From: Pseudogemmobacter humi
GTDB lineage: Bacteria > Pseudomonadota > Alphaproteobacteria > Rhodobacterales > Rhodobacteraceae
Assembly (NCBI RefSeq): GCF_900609055.1
Contig: NZ_UXAW01000091.1
Location: 1-33,815, forward strand
DNA length: 33,815 nucleotides
Direction of reading: 5' to 3'
Under the pieces are notes generated by a model, which had not been told where the DNA came from, ran no database searches, and saw only the letters and a list, made by a program, of their open reading frames with translations. The stretch's first letter is position 1; every line of letters begins with the position of its first letter. Shown piece after piece: positions 32,620 to 33,815 of this stretch. The translations under genes and the position numbers were made by a program.

Positions 32620-33815
32620 TCACAGCCGCGACAGCAGCCCGCCGGGCTGGCGCAGGATGCGCCCCTCCAGTTCCAGCGTCAGCAGTTCCGGCGCAAGGCT
32701 TGCCGGGGGCAGCGAGAGGTCGCGGATCAGCTGATCCTCGGGCAAGGGGCTGGGGCCCAGCCGGTCGAGGATCATATTGTGCAGCCGCGTCACCCCCGAC
32801 AGATCCGGCGCGGGGCGCGGGGGCCGTGCGGCAGCCGGTTTCGCGGCCTCCGGTTCGGGCGGCGCCACCGGCTGCGGCGCCGGTTTCGGCATCGGCCGGG
32901 GCGTCGGGGCGGTGGCCAGCTCGCCGGTGTCGGACGAGACCGGCGCGGCCTGGCCCAGAGCCTCCAGCACGTCGCCGGTATCGCGCACCAGCGCGGCGCC
33001 GTCGCGGATCAGCATGTTGCAGCCCGCCGCGCGGGCGTCGAACGGATGGCCCGGCACCGCCAGCACCTCGCGCCCCTGGTCGAGCGCCAGCCGCGCGGTG
33101 ATCAGGCTGCCCGAACGCGCCGCCGCCTCGACCACCACCACCGCCTGCGACAGCCCCGCGACGATGCGGTTGCGCAGCGGGAAATGCCGGGCCTGGGGCT
33201 GGGTGCCGGGGGGGTGTTCCGAGAGGCGCAGCCCGTGCTGGCGGATCTCTTCGGCCAGGGCCGCGTTCTCGCCGGGGTAGATCACATCGACGCCGCCGGC
33301 CTGGACCGCGATCGTGCCGGTCGCCATCGCGGCCATATGCGCCTCGGAATCCACACCGCGGGCAAGGCCCGAGACCACGGCAAAGCCCGCCTGCCCGATG
33401 CCGCGCGCAAGGCTGCGCGCCATCCGCACCCCCAGCGACGAGGCGTTGCGCGCGCCGACCAGCGCCACCATCGGCCGCATCAGCAGGCCCGCATCGCCCT
33501 GAAGCCACAGAAACGGCGGCGCATCGGGCAATCCGGCCAGCGCCGCCGGATAGAACGGATCGCCCAGAAACAGAAGCCGCGCGCCCGCCTTGCTCCCGGC
33601 GGCCAGTTCCGCGGCGGCGACGCCCGGCGGACAGGGCTGATAATCCCCCACCCCCGCCGCGCGGGCGATCGCGGGCAGCGCCGCCAGCGCCTCTCCGGCC
33701 GAGCCGTGCTCGGCCAGCAGCCGGTGGAAGGTCACCGCGCCGACCCGGCGCGAGCGAATGAGGCGCAGCCAGTCCAGCCGCTCCGCCTCCGTCTGGGGTG
33801 GGGTGGGGTGTGTGG
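32620..33815 (-). CDS. dprA: DNA-processing protein DprA, 5' end outside the window
   Basis: DprA loads RecA on incoming single-stranded DNA during natural transformation. The frame remains open to the window edge; upstream of the GTG at 33735 it reads TEAERLDWLRLIRSRRVGAV, a typical DprA N-terminus, so the gene begins beyond 33815 and no start is called. The Rossmann-like core is evident: VALVGARNASSLG, FAVVSGLARGVDSEAH, PLRNRIVAGLS, RSGSLITARLALDQGREVLAVPG. A Pro/Ala-rich linker leads to a C-terminal winged-helix domain (DLSGVTRLHNMILDRLGPSPLPEDQL). It is followed downstream by topA, a neighbourhood common in this family. Confidence 0.95.
   Translation of the reverse strand, partial: THPTPPQTEAERLDWLRLIRSRRVGAVTFHRLLAEHGSAGEALAALPAIARAAGVGDYQPCPPGVAAAELAAGSKAGARLLFLGDPFYPAALAGLPDAPPFLWLQGDAGLLMRPMVALVGARNASSLGVRMARSLARGIGQAGFAVVSGLARGVDSEAHMAAMATGTIAVQAGGVDVIYPGENAALAEEIRQHGLRLSEHPPGTQPQARHFPLRNRIVAGLSQAVVVVEAAARSGSLITARLALDQGREVLAVPGHPFDARAAGCNMLIRDGAALVRDTGDVLEALGQAAPVSSDTGELATAPTPRPMPKPAPQPVAPPEPEAAKPAAARPPRPAPDLSGVTRLHNMILDRLGPSPLPEDQLIRDLSLPPASLAPELLTLELEGRILRQPGGLLSRL

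Noticed and set aside
1-33815. CRISPR arrays, rRNA genes, complete insertion sequences, prophage
   Set aside because: No regularly spaced repeats, rRNA-like sequence, second IS end or phage structural genes were seen in the window.

Overview
The window looks like chromosome of a high-GC alphaproteobacterium, most likely a Rhodobacteraceae (Rhodobacter/Paracoccus-type) organism. Reasons: the topA-dprA neighbourhood, a stand-alone NDUFS4-like complex I gene, a second (non-housekeeping) sigma-54 gene, GC-rich codons, and a CCCGGGGTATTT intergenic repeat of the kind I associate with this family. The assignment is inference; there is no rRNA or other taxonomic marker.

Region 1 (1-782): the left end of an IS5-family (IS903-group) insertion sequence with its terminal repeat and about 20 transposase codons, followed by a stretch with no confident gene. 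Region 2 (783-13213): a complete group-5 soluble di-iron monooxygenase island of the propane/MimABCD type. The minus-strand operon runs hydroxylase alpha, reductase, hydroxylase beta, coupling protein, amidohydrolase, DUF59/MIP18-like protein, GroEL-like chaperonin, zinc alcohol dehydrogenase. It meets a convergent AcoR/MimR-type sigma-54 activator gene at a bidirectional terminator. Upstream of the hydroxylase gene I can read a full sigma-54 promoter: a cluster of GTTACA/TGTAAC boxes, a perfect-consensus IHF site, and a -24/-12 element. The alkane would be oxidised to a (secondary) alcohol and then to a ketone.

Region 3 (13344-17958): a small operon of unrecognised proteins (two small helical proteins, a beta-propeller-like protein, a 61-aa protein), one short opposing gene, an unrecognised helical 320-aa protein, and a divergent compact sigma-54 (RpoN) paralog. 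The paralog lies close to a sigma-54-dependent operon. Region 4 (18084-21038): an AceE/MdeB-type E1 2-oxoacid dehydrogenase, divergent from an Lrp-family regulator. Region 5 (21586-26035): NDUFS4-like protein, UvrB, a GlsB/YeaQ membrane protein, a small membrane protein and a lipoprotein.

Region 6 (26131-29485): a class I DAHP synthase preceded by what looks like a transcription attenuator. A promoter is placed so that the transcript starts on or next to the AUG of a 24-codon leader peptide containing Tyr-Tyr-Trp-Phe, followed by an 11-bp terminator hairpin. Convergent to it is an EcoRII-type restriction system: an apparently intact EcoRII-like nuclease and an intact Vsr nuclease, but the Dcm-type methyltransferase has lost everything between motif I and the C-terminal motifs by an in-frame deletion. 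Region 7 (29599-33815): topA and the 5'-truncated (window edge) dprA.

The observations most worth following are the aromatic-amino-acid attenuator, the MTase-less EcoRII/Vsr locus, and the sigma-54 control of the monooxygenase island together with the linked RpoN paralog and unknown operon.
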